Shown: positions 1 to 8,386 of the stretch, piece by piece | How the letters are laid out: every line of letters starts with the position of its first letter | How positions within the stretch are numbered: position 1 is the stretch's first letter | Position numbers and translations under genes: made by a program | The notes under the pieces: model-generated | What the model was told of the DNA's origin: nothing | Seen by the model: the letters and a program-made list of their open reading frames with translations, nothing else | Databases searched by the model: none | Assembly: GCA_017551625.1 (NCBI GenBank) | Contig: JAFZLF010000066.1 | Location: 1-53,273 of the forward strand | Length of the DNA: 53,273 bases | Source: Clostridiales bacterium | GTDB lineage: Bacteria; Bacillota; Clostridia; Saccharofermentanales; Saccharofermentanaceae | Reading direction: 5' to 3'

Positions 1-61
1 CGACACGATCTCCAAACGACAGATTCCGATATGCAGTGATAACGTCCTTCAGTTCTGACAT
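1..61 (-). CDS. N-terminus of a truncated unknown protein
   Basis: Only the first 20 codons are present; the gene continues beyond the left edge. The visible protein begins MSELKDVITAYRNLSFGDRV and starts at an ATG with a GGGGAAGG ribosome binding site just upstream. A well-formed promoter (-35 TTGACG, 17 bp, -10 TATAAT) lies 31 to 59 bases upstream of the start codon, which is the main reason to believe the start is real. Too little sequence is visible to name a family. Confidence 0.55.
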   Translation of the reverse strand, partial: MSELKDVITAYRNLSFGDRV

Positions 62-91
62 GACCCTTCCCCATTCAATTTGATTGCCTTT

Positions 92-120
92 ATTATACCG
101 AATAAATGTTCGCGCGTCAA
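92..120 (-). promoter_or_regulatory. Sigma-A-type promoter of the left-edge gene
   Basis: On the minus strand, -35 TTGACG (115-120) and -10 TATAAT (92-97) are separated by exactly 17 bp. The -35 box overlaps the stop codon of the preceding secreted-protein gene (117-119), so the next gene starts its own transcript with no intergenic gap to spare. Confidence 0.75.
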
Positions 121-1904
121 CCTTTAACTTGAAATGAGCCATGCAGATTAAAGAAGCAATTGTTCAGAACAACTATGTTCTCCTGATCGATCGTCTGTGC
201 TACACGACCATACGTGCCATCATTGGAATTGTACCAGATCGTCGGTACACTATCCCACTGAGCATACAGGACCACATCATCCGTCACGGATAGCGTTGCA
301 CAATCCTGATAATCATCCCCGGAGCCATCCGCTTCTGTATTCCAACCTGTAAACGTATGACCCGCATAGGAGAATGGATTATGTTTCAGTGTAAATGTAT
401 CTGAGGCTACAGCGTATATAGCATCGTTTTCTCCGCTTCCATTTGCCTTACATGTCACGGTTACCGCATCTTCTTCAGAAGTGTGTAGGCGAATGACATT
501 TTTATAGTCAAACGTACCTTTAAAGTCTTGAGAAATACCCGGGAGCACCTCGTATGTATATGAGTAATCAAATACTGTACACTTGGCCTGTCCTTGATAG
601 AATGCGAAGAAAACGTCGTCATCGCTTATTCCTGATTGGTCAATGGTTATAACAACAAGGTTTTTCTGGGGATTATGATAAAACGGCACATCAAACACGA
701 TTTTATTCCAGCCTGCATCATCGATCGTAAATGTGCCATCAAAAACTAGAACAGCATCATCAAGTGGCACATAGTCCGTCTTATTATCAAACCACTCCTT
801 GTCCGTGTCCAAAAGATAGATCGACCAGGAACAAGGATTCCGGAAAGCATCCATTGCATCGAAAGATATGGCACCGATCGATGTTAGATCTCCAATCTCC
901 CCAGCGGTGTATATCTGTTCAGAATAACTATATTGTGCAAAAGCGATAACCGGGCATTCATTTGTTTGGATCTGCTCTTTTCCAACCGTTACATAATCGC
1001 AAACCTCCCACTGTGCATAAAGAGTGATATCCGAATTCATAGTAATTATGTCTCTGGGATTATATGTGGTTCCCCCGCCATCCGGCTGGGTATTCCAACA
1101 AGCAAGTCCATATCCTTCCCGGGTGAAGATCTCGTTTCTTACTTTTAGATTCGCATCCGGATACGCAGTATCGACAACATCATCACCTTCACCTCCATTG
1201 GCAACATATGTCAAAGAGTAACTAGATAATTCCGAGTAGAATCGGATGAAATTTTTCATATTGTCTTGTTGAAAGTGTCCTCCGGAAGAACCAGGCAACA
1301 GTTCTCCGTTGTCAGTATAATCAGCCACGGAACAATTCTCAGTCCCTGCGCAAACAGCAAAAGCGGAACGATTATTACTCCACTCCATTGTCTTATTTAC
1401 AGTAATCACTACAAGATTCTTATCTTTCGAGTGATGGAACGTCGATTGATTAAACCCGAGGATCACCCATCCGGATTGATCAAATGGCATATCGCCTTGA
1501 TAAACCAATGTAGCATCCTGAATATATATCGTTTCGCTCGAGTCTGCGAAACTGGTCTTGTCGGTATCACAGAGATAGATATCGCCCTTTAAAGCATACT
1601 GGGCCGAAGTGACCTTAACCGAAAGAGCGACGATATCCAGATCGGCATTCCCTAGTTCGTCCGCTGTGTAGATCTGTTCAGAATAGCCATACTTGTAGTA
1701 GCCATATGCGGGCAAATATTCTCTTACACCTATTTGGGTCTCGTTATCTGAACTGATCTCGACATATGACGAATCGTTCCCATCCGCATTTACGACAAAA
1801 CTGTCTCTAAATATGCCCGACAGAAGCTGTACGGGTAATGCCGTCACCGTCATAGCCAGTGCCATCAGGCAAGCGATGGCGATCTTCCGGGATTTCTTTT
1901 TCAT
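117..1904 (-). CDS. Secreted protein with two duplicated modules and InlB-type repeats
   Basis: Predicted exported protein of 595 aa. The start is placed at the ATG at 1904 because it has an AGGAGG site 8 bases upstream and begins a textbook signal peptide (MKKKSRK followed by a hydrophobic stretch); the reading frame is open 23 codons further upstream. The mature protein is two copies of one unit: a roughly 150-residue beta-rich module (shared motif YSEQIYTA followed by an acidic glycine turn, IYL.DTDK and KNLVVIT) followed by an InlB B-repeat-like domain (Flg_new/PF09479 type, ending W[NT]...LYAQW). The second C-terminal repeat is followed by about 40 residues with no evident sortase signal. 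Role inferred: cell-surface or host/fibre interaction. It has its own promoter upstream. Confidence 0.8.
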   Translation of the reverse strand: MKKKSRKIAIACLMALAMTVTALPVQLLSGIFRDSFVVNADGNDSSYVEISSDNETQIGVREYLPAYGYYKYGYSEQIYTADELGNADLDIVALSVKVTSAQYALKGDIYLCDTDKTSFADSSETIYIQDATLVYQGDMPFDQSGWVILGFNQSTFHHSKDKNLVVITVNKTMEWSNNRSAFAVCAGTENCSVADYTDNGELLPGSSGGHFQQDNMKNFIRFYSELSSYSLTYVANGGEGDDVVDTAYPDANLKVRNEIFTREGYGLACWNTQPDGGGTTYNPRDIITMNSDITLYAQWEVCDYVTVGKEQIQTNECPVIAFAQYSYSEQIYTAGEIGDLTSIGAISFDAMDAFRNPCSWSIYLLDTDKEWFDNKTDYVPLDDAVLVFDGTFTIDDAGWNKIVFDVPFYHNPQKNLVVITIDQSGISDDDVFFAFYQGQAKCTVFDYSYTYEVLPGISQDFKGTFDYKNVIRLHTSEEDAVTVTCKANGSGENDAIYAVASDTFTLKHNPFSYAGHTFTGWNTEADGSGDDYQDCATLSVTDDVVLYAQWDSVPTIWYNSNDGTYGRVAQTIDQENIVVLNNCFFNLHGSFQVKG

Positions 1905-1944
1905 ATCTCCGCCTCCTAAAAAAATACAGATACTTATCAAAGAA

Positions 1945-1973
1945 ATCTTATCATGTTGCGAAGGCAATGACAA
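1945..1973 (-). promoter_or_regulatory. Promoter of the secreted repeat protein
   Basis: On the minus strand, -35 TTGTCA (1968-1973), 17 bp spacer, -10 TAAGAT (1945-1950), placing transcription start about 30 bases before the start codon at 1904. It lies in the gap after the cyclase-family gene, so the secreted protein is probably transcribed independently. Confidence 0.6.
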
Positions 1974-1986
1974 GGATAATCGTGAT

Positions 1987-2580
1987 TTACAGGCACATCA
2001 GCGTCGCCCGGCACGGTGCGCCGTCTGCGCCGCCGAGATTAAGGGGCGCGGCATGGAGAAGATACACCCCCTCCGGGACCTCCGACAGACGGATCCCTTC
2101 AAGCAGAACGATCTCCGCTCCGAGCATGATGAGATGCACCGCCATCGGCGAATCCAGAGGACCGACGGTCTGTGATTCATTTCCGAAGAGGAAGATCCCC
2201 GCTTCCGCGAAGACCTTCGCGGCCTCCGGTGTCACGGTCGCATCGCCCTTCACGAGGATGCGCTTCGCCGACTCTTCGTTTGCCTTCCGCGCTTTCTCCA
2301 GGATTGCGACCGCATCGTCAGCGGATATCTCGCCGTTATGCTCCGCAACATAAGCATATCCGACGAATCGTTCAAGCGCGACCTGATCGATGGTCTTCCC
2401 GTCATTTAGAAAGTGATACGGCGCATCGACATGCGTGCCGTTATGGGCGCACATATGAAGTGCGCTGAGGTTACAGACTGCACCATCTTCGATTCGAAGT
2501 TTGATTTCTTTCTCCGGAGCAGGATCTCCCGGGTACACTTCACAACCAAATACTTCCTGTGAAATATCGTAGATCTTCAT
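1987..2580 (-). CDS. Cyclase family protein (arylformamidase-like)
   Basis: Metal-dependent hydrolase of the cyclase/kynurenine-formamidase family (PF04199), 197 aa, the usual length. Diagnostic metal-binding motif HNGTHVDAPYHF is at about residues 46-57 (HxGTHxDxPxH), and further conserved segments GDATVTPE and LLEGIRL follow. Enzymes in this family hydrolyse N-formyl groups or open cyclic amides; the substrate cannot be read from the sequence. An AGGGAGG site precedes the ATG. A strong hairpin terminator separates it from the nitroreductase gene upstream, so it is probably transcribed separately or as a read-through distal gene. No tryptophan-degradation genes are nearby, so a kynurenine role is not supported by context. 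Confidence 0.82.
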   Translation of the reverse strand: MKIYDISQEVFGCEVYPGDPAPEKEIKLRIEDGAVCNLSALHMCAHNGTHVDAPYHFLNDGKTIDQVALERFVGYAYVAEHNGEISADDAVAILEKARKANEESAKRILVKGDATVTPEAAKVFAEAGIFLFGNESQTVGPLDSPMAVHLIMLGAEIVLLEGIRLSEVPEGVYLLHAAPLNLGGADGAPCRATLMCL

Positions 2581-2611
2581 AGCATCCTCCCTGGCAAAAG
2601 CATCACATATG

Positions 2612-2646
2612 AAAAACGGCGCCGTAGTGGATCCTTACGGCGCTGT
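2612..2646 (-). terminator. Rho-independent terminator after the nitroreductase gene
   Basis: On the minus strand a stem of about 10 pairs (GCGCCGTA with TACGGCGC plus flanking pairs, one mismatch) with a 9-base loop is followed by GTTTTT. It lies 24 bases past the nitroreductase stop codon. Confidence 0.8.
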
Positions 2647-2669
2647 TCACTTATCTTTCATTCAGTATA

Positions 2670-3194
2670 TCACACGCGGTACACGTAGTTTTCTTTTCTG
2701 GCGGCTGCCTCTTTCAGCTGCTCCGCGGCATATCCGAGTGCACAGTGGCCGATGCCCTCATAGTCGCCCTCGATCCCGAGCTTTTTAAGCAGTGCTTTTC
2801 CGAAATCAGACTCGAATTCTTCCTTTGCGCGGTGGATCCAGATGCTATTCACACCGAGACTCTCGGCTGCGTTCATGAGGTTGCCCATCACGAGGGATCC
2901 GTCATAAACGTGTGTCACGACACTCTTATCCGCAAGTACGATAAGAATGACCGGTGCGCCATAGAAAGGATCGAAACCCTCACCCGCGCCCGCGATCTTC
3001 CTGTTTTCTTCCGAGATCTCGTCGCGGAGTTTCTTATCCGTTACCGCGATGATGATCGGACTCTGACGCCCCATGCCGGTCGCCGCGTATGTGCCCGCCT
3101 CAAGGATCGCGTCGAGCTTGTCCTGATCGACCATATCCGGCTTGAAATTCCGGCAGCTTCTTCTGCTTTCCAGTACCTTTAACGTTTCATTCAT
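2670..3194 (-). CDS. Nitroreductase family protein
   Basis: FMN-dependent NAD(P)H oxidoreductase of the nitroreductase superfamily, 174 aa. N-terminal ESRRSCRNFKPD is the typical FMN-phosphate binding RRSxRxF start, GTYAATGMGRQSP follows, and a late segment GIGHCALGYAAE matches the family's GY.GY-like C-terminal turn. The family reduces nitroaromatics, quinones or flavins; the in vivo substrate is not predictable. GGGAGG ribosome binding site 8 bases before the ATG. It is the last gene before a strong terminator, downstream of the aldo/keto reductase gene (84-base gap), consistent with a redox gene run on the minus strand. The AAAAGCACT word occurs within it (2791-2799). Confidence 0.88.
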   Translation of the reverse strand: MNETLKVLESRRSCRNFKPDMVDQDKLDAILEAGTYAATGMGRQSPIIIAVTDKKLRDEISEENRKIAGAGEGFDPFYGAPVILIVLADKSVVTHVYDGSLVMGNLMNAAESLGVNSIWIHRAKEEFESDFGKALLKKLGIEGDYEGIGHCALGYAAEQLKEAAARKENYVYRV

Positions 3195-3278
3195 CTTGAG
3201 ATCCTCCCTCGAGTTTTTATTTCATTGGCAAATGCACTTTCCCCTTACGTTTCGAGCGTCACCGGGGTGTCCGGTTCT

Positions 3279-4205
3279 TCACGGCAGGAATTTCCCGGAC
3301 GCGAGATACAGCTGGTACCACTCGTTATGTGTCAGATCGACCTTTGTCGCGTCGCAGATATCCTTCAGGTGATCGGGGTTCATCGTGCCCGCGATGGCCT
3401 GCATCTTCGCCGGATGGCGGAGGATCCACGCGATGGCGATCGCCGTCTTCGGCACACCGTATTTCTCACCGAGCTGACCAAGGACTTCGTTTAGTTCCGG
3501 GAAGTCCGGATGATCCACGAAGCAGCCCTTGAACATGCCGATCTGAAGCGGTGACCACGCCTGGATCGTGATGTCGTGGAGGCGGCAGTAATCGAGGATA
3601 CCGTTATCTCTGTCGATCGAGCGGTCGGTCGTCTTGTTATTGAGATAAAGAGCCTGGTCCACGAGCTGGGACTGGTCAAGTGAGAACTGCAACTGATTAA
3701 AGATGAGCGGCTGCTTGACATACTTACGGAGCAGTTCGAGCTGCATCGGCGTGACATTGCTTACGCCGAAATACTTGACCTTACCTGCAGTATAGAGCTG
3801 ATCGAAGGCCTCCGCGATCTCTTCCGGATCATAAAGAAGATCCGGACGATGGAGAAGTAGCGCATCGAGATAATCGGTCTTTAATCGCGAGAGGATCTCG
3901 TCCGTACTCTTCAGGATGTCTTCCTTGCTCCAGTTAAACTCCTTCGTATCGAAATGCAGACCGCACTTACTCTGCAGGAAGATGTCCTCTCTTCTGATTC
4001 CCGTTTTCGGAAGCGCATCGCCGAATCGTGTCTCGGCTTCACCGTCTCCATAGCACGTCGCATGGTCGAAGAAATTGATCCCCATATCCGATGCGACCGA
4101 GATCATGCGCGCTGCCTCATCGACACTCAACGCCGGCATTCTCATACATCCGAGAATGATCCTCGATACATTCTTCGGACCATTTACCACATCCAACATT
4201 TTCAT
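3279..4205 (-). CDS. Aldo/keto reductase
   Basis: NAD(P)H-dependent aldo/keto reductase, 308 aa. The frame is open further upstream, but the ATG at 4205 is preferred because the AGGAGG site sits 9 bases before it, whereas the ATG two codons earlier is too close. Catalytic tetrad visible: Asp and Tyr in FFDHATCYGDGE, Lys in LQSKCGL, His in ALLLHRPD. Later features of the (beta/alpha)8 barrel include YFGVSNVTP, QLQFSLDQ, IQAWSPLQIG and the C-terminal AIAWILRHPA segment. This resembles the YdhF-type oxidoreductase subgroup. It follows the epimerase-like gene by 91 bases. Substrate unknown; probably a carbonyl or sugar. Confidence 0.9.
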   Translation of the reverse strand: MKMLDVVNGPKNVSRIILGCMRMPALSVDEAARMISVASDMGINFFDHATCYGDGEAETRFGDALPKTGIRREDIFLQSKCGLHFDTKEFNWSKEDILKSTDEILSRLKTDYLDALLLHRPDLLYDPEEIAEAFDQLYTAGKVKYFGVSNVTPMQLELLRKYVKQPLIFNQLQFSLDQSQLVDQALYLNNKTTDRSIDRDNGILDYCRLHDITIQAWSPLQIGMFKGCFVDHPDFPELNEVLGQLGEKYGVPKTAIAIAWILRHPAKMQAIAGTMNPDHLKDICDATKVDLTHNEWYQLYLASGKFLP

Positions 4206-4296
4206 AAACATGATCCTCCTGGTTTTCTGCCATTCACTTCTTAAACTGCTCTTTTCCACTATTCACTTCGTGAGAAGCACTTATCACGCAGATAAG

Positions 4297-5331
4297 TTAA
4301 TTGAACGCCGCCTTCGCCCGTTCGAGCGCGTCGATGACCTTATCGCACCATTCATCAAACTCAGGGTCCTCGACCTGGCATTCCTCCGGATGCGAAAGCA
4401 CATAATCCAGTGCTTTTCGCACGCCCATATCAAAGCTGACCGTCGTCTTCATGTCCGGCACGATCCGCTTCAGTTTCGTGTTGTCAAATACGACCGATAC
4501 GGACTTGTCGCCGAGAAGCGATCCTGTGAAGTCGTAGCCGCAGGGATCGCCGACCGCGCGCAGAAAATCGGTGGACACGTGGTACGCGCGAAGCTCCACG
4601 CCGAGCGCATCCGCGACCGTCCGGTAGATCTGATCCCATGTCAGTGTCTCGTCCGAGGTGATCTGGAATGCTTCGCCGATGGCGTGGCGGTCACCCATGA
4701 GTCCTGTGTATCCGACGGCAAAATCACTGTTCCACGTGACGGTCCACAGGCTCGAGCCGTCACCCTGGATGATGACCGGCTTTCCGTCGAGCATTCTCTT
4801 GATGACCTGCCAGAAGCCCTTCTTTCCATGTACGCCGAGAGGAATATTTCTCTCATCATAGGTGTGGCTCGGGCGCACGATCGTGACCGGAAAACCATCT
4901 TCTCTGTACTTCTTCATGAGGAACTCTTCGCAGGCGATCTTATCTCTCGAGTACTGCCAGTACGGATTGGCGAGCGTCGTGCCCTCCGTGATGACATACC
5001 CCGCCGCCGGCTTATGGTAGGCCGATGCGGAACTGATATAGATGTACTGTTTCGTCTTCCCGTTAAAGAGACGGTAGTCGCGCTCGACCTGCGATACGGT
5101 AAATCCGATGAATTCGCAGACGCAGTCGAAGGTCATGTCACCGATCTCATCAAGGACAGTCGCTTCGTCGTTAATGTCTGCGACGATTGATCTCACCCCT
5201 TCGGGCAGAACATGCGAGCGGTTCCCGCGGTTCAGGACCCATACCTCCCAGGCCGGATCCCCGGCCAGTCTTCTTACGATGGCGGTACTGATCGTTCCCG
5301 TGCCGCCGATAAACAGTGCTCTCTTTTTCAT
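4297..5331 (-). CDS. NAD-dependent epimerase/dehydratase-like SDR
   Basis: Extended/atypical short-chain dehydrogenase, 344 aa. The Rossmann nucleotide-binding motif GGTGTIS is at residues 9-15, the strand-6 SSASAYHKP segment follows, and the catalytic YxxxK is YSRDK at about residue 130. Conserved RPSHTYDERN lies in the middle. It belongs to the family that includes sugar-nucleotide epimerases and CSP41-like proteins; function on a sugar is an inference. The start overlaps the transcript end of the xylanase gene: the upstream stop TAA is embedded in the TAAGGAG ribosome binding site, 9 bases before this ATG, so the two are translationally linked. The AAAAGCACT word occurs at 4409-4417. Confidence 0.85.
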   Translation of the reverse strand: MKKRALFIGGTGTISTAIVRRLAGDPAWEVWVLNRGNRSHVLPEGVRSIVADINDEATVLDEIGDMTFDCVCEFIGFTVSQVERDYRLFNGKTKQYIYISSASAYHKPAAGYVITEGTTLANPYWQYSRDKIACEEFLMKKYREDGFPVTIVRPSHTYDERNIPLGVHGKKGFWQVIKRMLDGKPVIIQGDGSSLWTVTWNSDFAVGYTGLMGDRHAIGEAFQITSDETLTWDQIYRTVADALGVELRAYHVSTDFLRAVGDPCGYDFTGSLLGDKSVSVVFDNTKLKRIVPDMKTTVSFDMGVRKALDYVLSHPEECQVEDPEFDEWCDKVIDALERAKAAFN

Positions 5332-5340
5332 GATGACTCC

Positions 5341-6543
5341 TTATTTCAGCGTCAGGACGATTTCTTCGTCATCGACCAGTTCCGCCGCAGCGGAGATTCC
5401 GTCGCTACTTATTTCGTATTCTCCCTTAAAAGCACTGATACTCAGGTACCCGTTTTCATCTGTGGAGACGGTCTCATCGGTCCACCATTCCTCGCGGATC
5501 AGTTTCTTCAGCATTTGGTAGGACGGTTTCAGTGTGCTGTCTGCATGGATCAGACCACTCGGCGCCTTGAGCCACATCCCGTCGCGGAAGTCCCACGTCG
5601 TGATAGCCTTCACCTGCGGGTGGGAAAAGAGGATCCGGTACATCTCTTCGATCTGCCGGGCCTGCCGCTCTTCGCCCTCCGGTGTAGACGGCCATTCTTC
5701 GACCTGCCAATCATTGAGATCCTCGATATACTCCGGCATGATCTCCCCTGAGATCAGGGTATTCTCTGTAAAGTGGATCGGCAGTCCGAAGCGCTCGAAT
5801 CGGAAGAGCACATCTTCCAGTTTTTCTCTGCCCCAGTAGCCCTGGTGTTGATGGGACTGGATACCGATCGCCGTGATCGGGACGCCTGCGTCGAGGCACT
5901 CCTCGATGAGGTTTTCATATTTCACTGTCGTATTGAAATCATTCAGAAGAAGCGTGGCACCCGGGTTACATTTCTTCGCCTCGTCAAAGACGGCCTTGAC
6001 GAGCGGAACTCTCCCGTACTCCTTACAGATTCGCGTGATGGCATTATCATACTTATCGAAGATGGGCATGATGACCACTTCGTTGATGACATCCCACATA
6101 TCGATGACGCCCTTAAACCCGGTCACCTCACGGTCGATCCGCTCGAGCTGCTTTTGAAGGATCGTCTCGTTATCGTACTTCATGAGCCAGTCGGCACAGA
6201 CCGTATGCCAGCAGAGCGGATGCCCCTTCACCTTCACATTCCTGTCGCAGAGGTACTTCGCAACCTTCATCATGTCCTCGGTATTCGGCTTCCCTTCGTC
6301 CTTCTCGAAGAGTCCCCAGTAGAACGGAAGCGTCGCGTAGTTAAAGACATCGAGCCATTTTTCGGTCGATTCTTTAAACTGTTCCACCCCCATGACGACA
6401 TACGGAAGAAAATCGAAGGCCCCGCAGCCGAAGAGAAATTTATGGTTGGTCTGTCTGACACGGACACGCTTCCCGGCAAGTGCTTTTCCAGCGGCGTCGG
6501 TGATCTTGAGCTTCTTGTTTACTTTACGATGGGAAATATCCAT
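5341..6543 (-). CDS. Glycoside hydrolase family 10 endo-xylanase-like enzyme
   Basis: GH10 protein of 400 aa, predicted to hydrolyse beta-1,4-xylosidic bonds. The (beta/alpha)8 motifs are clear: KGHPLCWHTVC, acid/base Glu155 in WDVINEVV, NDFNT, GIQSHQHQGYW, and nucleophile Glu260 in IHFTENTL, followed by TTWDFRDG. A short N-terminal beta domain (residues 1-40, KLKITDAAGKALAGKRV) precedes the catalytic core. There is no signal peptide, so it is probably cytoplasmic and may act on imported xylo-oligosaccharides. It lies between an Fe-alcohol dehydrogenase (9 bases upstream) and an SDR gene, not in a polysaccharide-utilisation cluster. AAGGAGG site before the ATG. The AAAAGCACT word occurs twice (5428, 6479). 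Confidence 0.92.
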   Translation of the reverse strand: MDISHRKVNKKLKITDAAGKALAGKRVRVRQTNHKFLFGCGAFDFLPYVVMGVEQFKESTEKWLDVFNYATLPFYWGLFEKDEGKPNTEDMMKVAKYLCDRNVKVKGHPLCWHTVCADWLMKYDNETILQKQLERIDREVTGFKGVIDMWDVINEVVIMPIFDKYDNAITRICKEYGRVPLVKAVFDEAKKCNPGATLLLNDFNTTVKYENLIEECLDAGVPITAIGIQSHQHQGYWGREKLEDVLFRFERFGLPIHFTENTLISGEIMPEYIEDLNDWQVEEWPSTPEGEERQARQIEEMYRILFSHPQVKAITTWDFRDGMWLKAPSGLIHADSTLKPSYQMLKKLIREEWWTDETVSTDENGYLSISAFKGEYEISSDGISAAAELVDDEEIVLTLK

Positions 6544-6552
6544 ATGTCCTCC

Positions 6553-7728
6553 TTACACCATCATCTTATAGATCTTCGTGCAGTCCTCTTCGCCCAGCGT
6601 GATGAAGCCGGAGATCGTGCCGTTTCTTCCATCGCCGTGAAGGAGCACATCCACCATCTTCGGGATGTCGTCTGCGTCCGCGCCGAGCGATTCGAGATCT
6701 TCCGGCATGCCGATGGAGATGAGGTAGTGACGAAGTGCATCGATGCCGGCCTTCGCCGTCACTTCCGGATGGGCAAAGTCCATCTGGCATCCCCAGACGC
6801 GCACCGCGACCTGCGCGAAACGCAGGACGTTGTGTGGCATCTCGTAGGTAAATACTGCAGGCATCGTGACGGCCAGTCCGGCGCCGTGCGCACAGTCATA
6901 AAGCGCGGAGAGTTCGTGCTCGATCATGTGGCTGAGCCAGTCCTGGGATCTGCCGACACCGCAGGCATTGGTGTGCGCCATCGTGCCGGCCCACATGATG
7001 TTCGCCCGTGCTTCGTAGTTATTGGGATCGGAAATGACGCGCGGTCCTTCGTGGATCATGGTAAGAAGCAGTGCCTCGATCAGGCGGTCGGTCACCTCGA
7101 CTTCTTCGGTATTCGTGAGGTAGCGCTCATAGAGGTGCGCCATGATGTCCGTGATCCCTGCCGCGGTCTGATAGGGCGGCAGCGTCTGGGTCAGCGCCGG
7201 ATTCAGGATACTGAACTTCGGGCGGATCGCGTTACCGCTCGCGCCACGTTTGAACATCCCTTCTTCTTTCGTGATGACGGAGTCCGGACTGCCTTCACTT
7301 CCGGCAGCCGCGATCGTCAGGATCGTGCCGACCGGGAGGGCTTCCGTGATCGGTTTTCCTTGATAGAAATCCCAGAAATCCCCGTCGTAGACCACGCCTG
7401 CCGCGATAGCCTTCGACGAGTCGATCGTACTTCCGCCGCCGACGGCGAGAATAAAGTCCACGCCTTCGCTCTTGCAGAGATCGATGCCCTCATATACGAG
7501 GCCGCTTCTCGGATTCGGCTTAACGCCTCCGAGCTCGACAAACGGGATATTTTCTTTAAGAAGAGAAGCCTTCACGCGGTCGAGAAGTCCCGAGCGTACG
7601 ACACTTCCGCCTCCGTAGTGAATGAGGACTTTCGAGCCGCCGAAGCGCTTCACGAGCTCTCCTGCACAGTTTTCCGTCTCTTTGCCAAATACAAAACAAG
7701 TCGGTGAATAGAATTCGAAATTCTCCAT
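6553..7728 (-). CDS. Iron-containing alcohol dehydrogenase
   Basis: Group III, Fe2+-dependent alcohol dehydrogenase of the butanol-dehydrogenase (BdhA/YqhD) type, 391 aa. The start at 7728 is chosen because MENFEFYSPTCFVFG matches the usual N-terminus and an AAAGGATG site precedes it; the frame is open 23 codons upstream. Coenzyme motif GGGSTIDSSKAIAAG, metal ligands from GITDIMAHLYERY (Asp, His), DWLSHMIEHELSA (His) and YDCAHGAGLAV (His) are all present. Reduces aldehydes with NAD(P)H during fermentation. It is the first gene of a tightly spaced run with the GH10 and SDR genes downstream. Confidence 0.92.
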   Translation of the reverse strand: MENFEFYSPTCFVFGKETENCAGELVKRFGGSKVLIHYGGGSVVRSGLLDRVKASLLKENIPFVELGGVKPNPRSGLVYEGIDLCKSEGVDFILAVGGGSTIDSSKAIAAGVVYDGDFWDFYQGKPITEALPVGTILTIAAAGSEGSPDSVITKEEGMFKRGASGNAIRPKFSILNPALTQTLPPYQTAAGITDIMAHLYERYLTNTEEVEVTDRLIEALLLTMIHEGPRVISDPNNYEARANIMWAGTMAHTNACGVGRSQDWLSHMIEHELSALYDCAHGAGLAVTMPAVFTYEMPHNVLRFAQVAVRVWGCQMDFAHPEVTAKAGIDALRHYLISIGMPEDLESLGADADDIPKMVDVLLHGDGRNGTISGFITLGEEDCTKIYKMMV

Positions 7729-7872
7729 AAGTTCATCCTTTCCGTCCTTTGCAGACAATCGCGTCTCCCTCCTGTCCGAAGAAGGACCGACGCACATCTA
7801 GACTTATGTTACCACCTAACGGTTTCGTTTTCTTGCAGATAATTGACGGGATATATATATTTTTTGTCCGAT

Positions 7873-8355
7873 TCACTGCTCGCGCAGATTCAGGATCATC
7901 TCCGTGTACTTACTGACGCGGTCCGTAAAACCGGCCTTCTTATAGACCGGATACCCATCTTTCGTAGCCGACAGAGTGATGCGCGATAGGCCCTCTTTCT
8001 TCGCATAGTCGACCATGTTTTTCATGAGTGTCGAGCAGATCCCGCGCCCGCGATACGCCTCTTCTGTATAGACGCTCAGCACATCGCCGCACAGGCCGTT
8101 CGGGATACTGGGATTCATCGGTTTTTCAACGATGAGAAGAAGTACCGCCGCCACGAGCCGTCCCTCCGCACGGGCCACGAATCCCACGATTTCTTTCCCG
8201 AGTCTTCTTTCGAAATACTCCGGAAGCCGGTCTTCCATATTCTTCTTTTCTTCTTCACTGATTGGACCGAAGTCCTCGAGAATATACGCGATCCGGAGCC
8301 GCACCAGCTCGTCGATATCGCTTCTGTTCGCTATGTCAAATACCACGTTCTGCAT
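7873..8355 (-). CDS. GNAT family N-acetyltransferase
   Basis: 160 aa GCN5-related acetyltransferase. The acetyl-CoA pyrophosphate-binding motif A is EEAYRGRGICSTLM (R/QxxGxG/A form RGRGIC), preceded by the beta-strand DVLSVYT and followed by ITLSATKDGYPVYKKAGF, the usual beta5-alpha4 region. Substrate unknown. AAGGAG site before the ATG. It stands alone between the Fe-dehydrogenase gene (144 bases) and the 50-bp tandem repeat at 8387-8486. Confidence 0.88.
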   Translation of the reverse strand: MQNVVFDIANRSDIDELVRLRIAYILEDFGPISEEEKKNMEDRLPEYFERRLGKEIVGFVARAEGRLVAAVLLLIVEKPMNPSIPNGLCGDVLSVYTEEAYRGRGICSTLMKNMVDYAKKEGLSRITLSATKDGYPVYKKAGFTDRVSKYTEMILNLREQ

Positions 8356-8386
8356 TTTCCTTCTCCTTCATTTTCAAAGAATCTGT

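Noticed and set aside
4075..5190. Long plus-strand open frame (371 codons)
   Set aside because: Antisense shadow of the epimerase-like gene, with Arg/His/Asp-rich composition typical of reading the wrong strand.
5773..7707. 644-codon open frame on the plus strand
   Set aside because: It runs antisense across the GH10 and Fe-alcohol dehydrogenase genes, which have full catalytic motifs and ribosome binding sites; the plus-strand product shows no domain.
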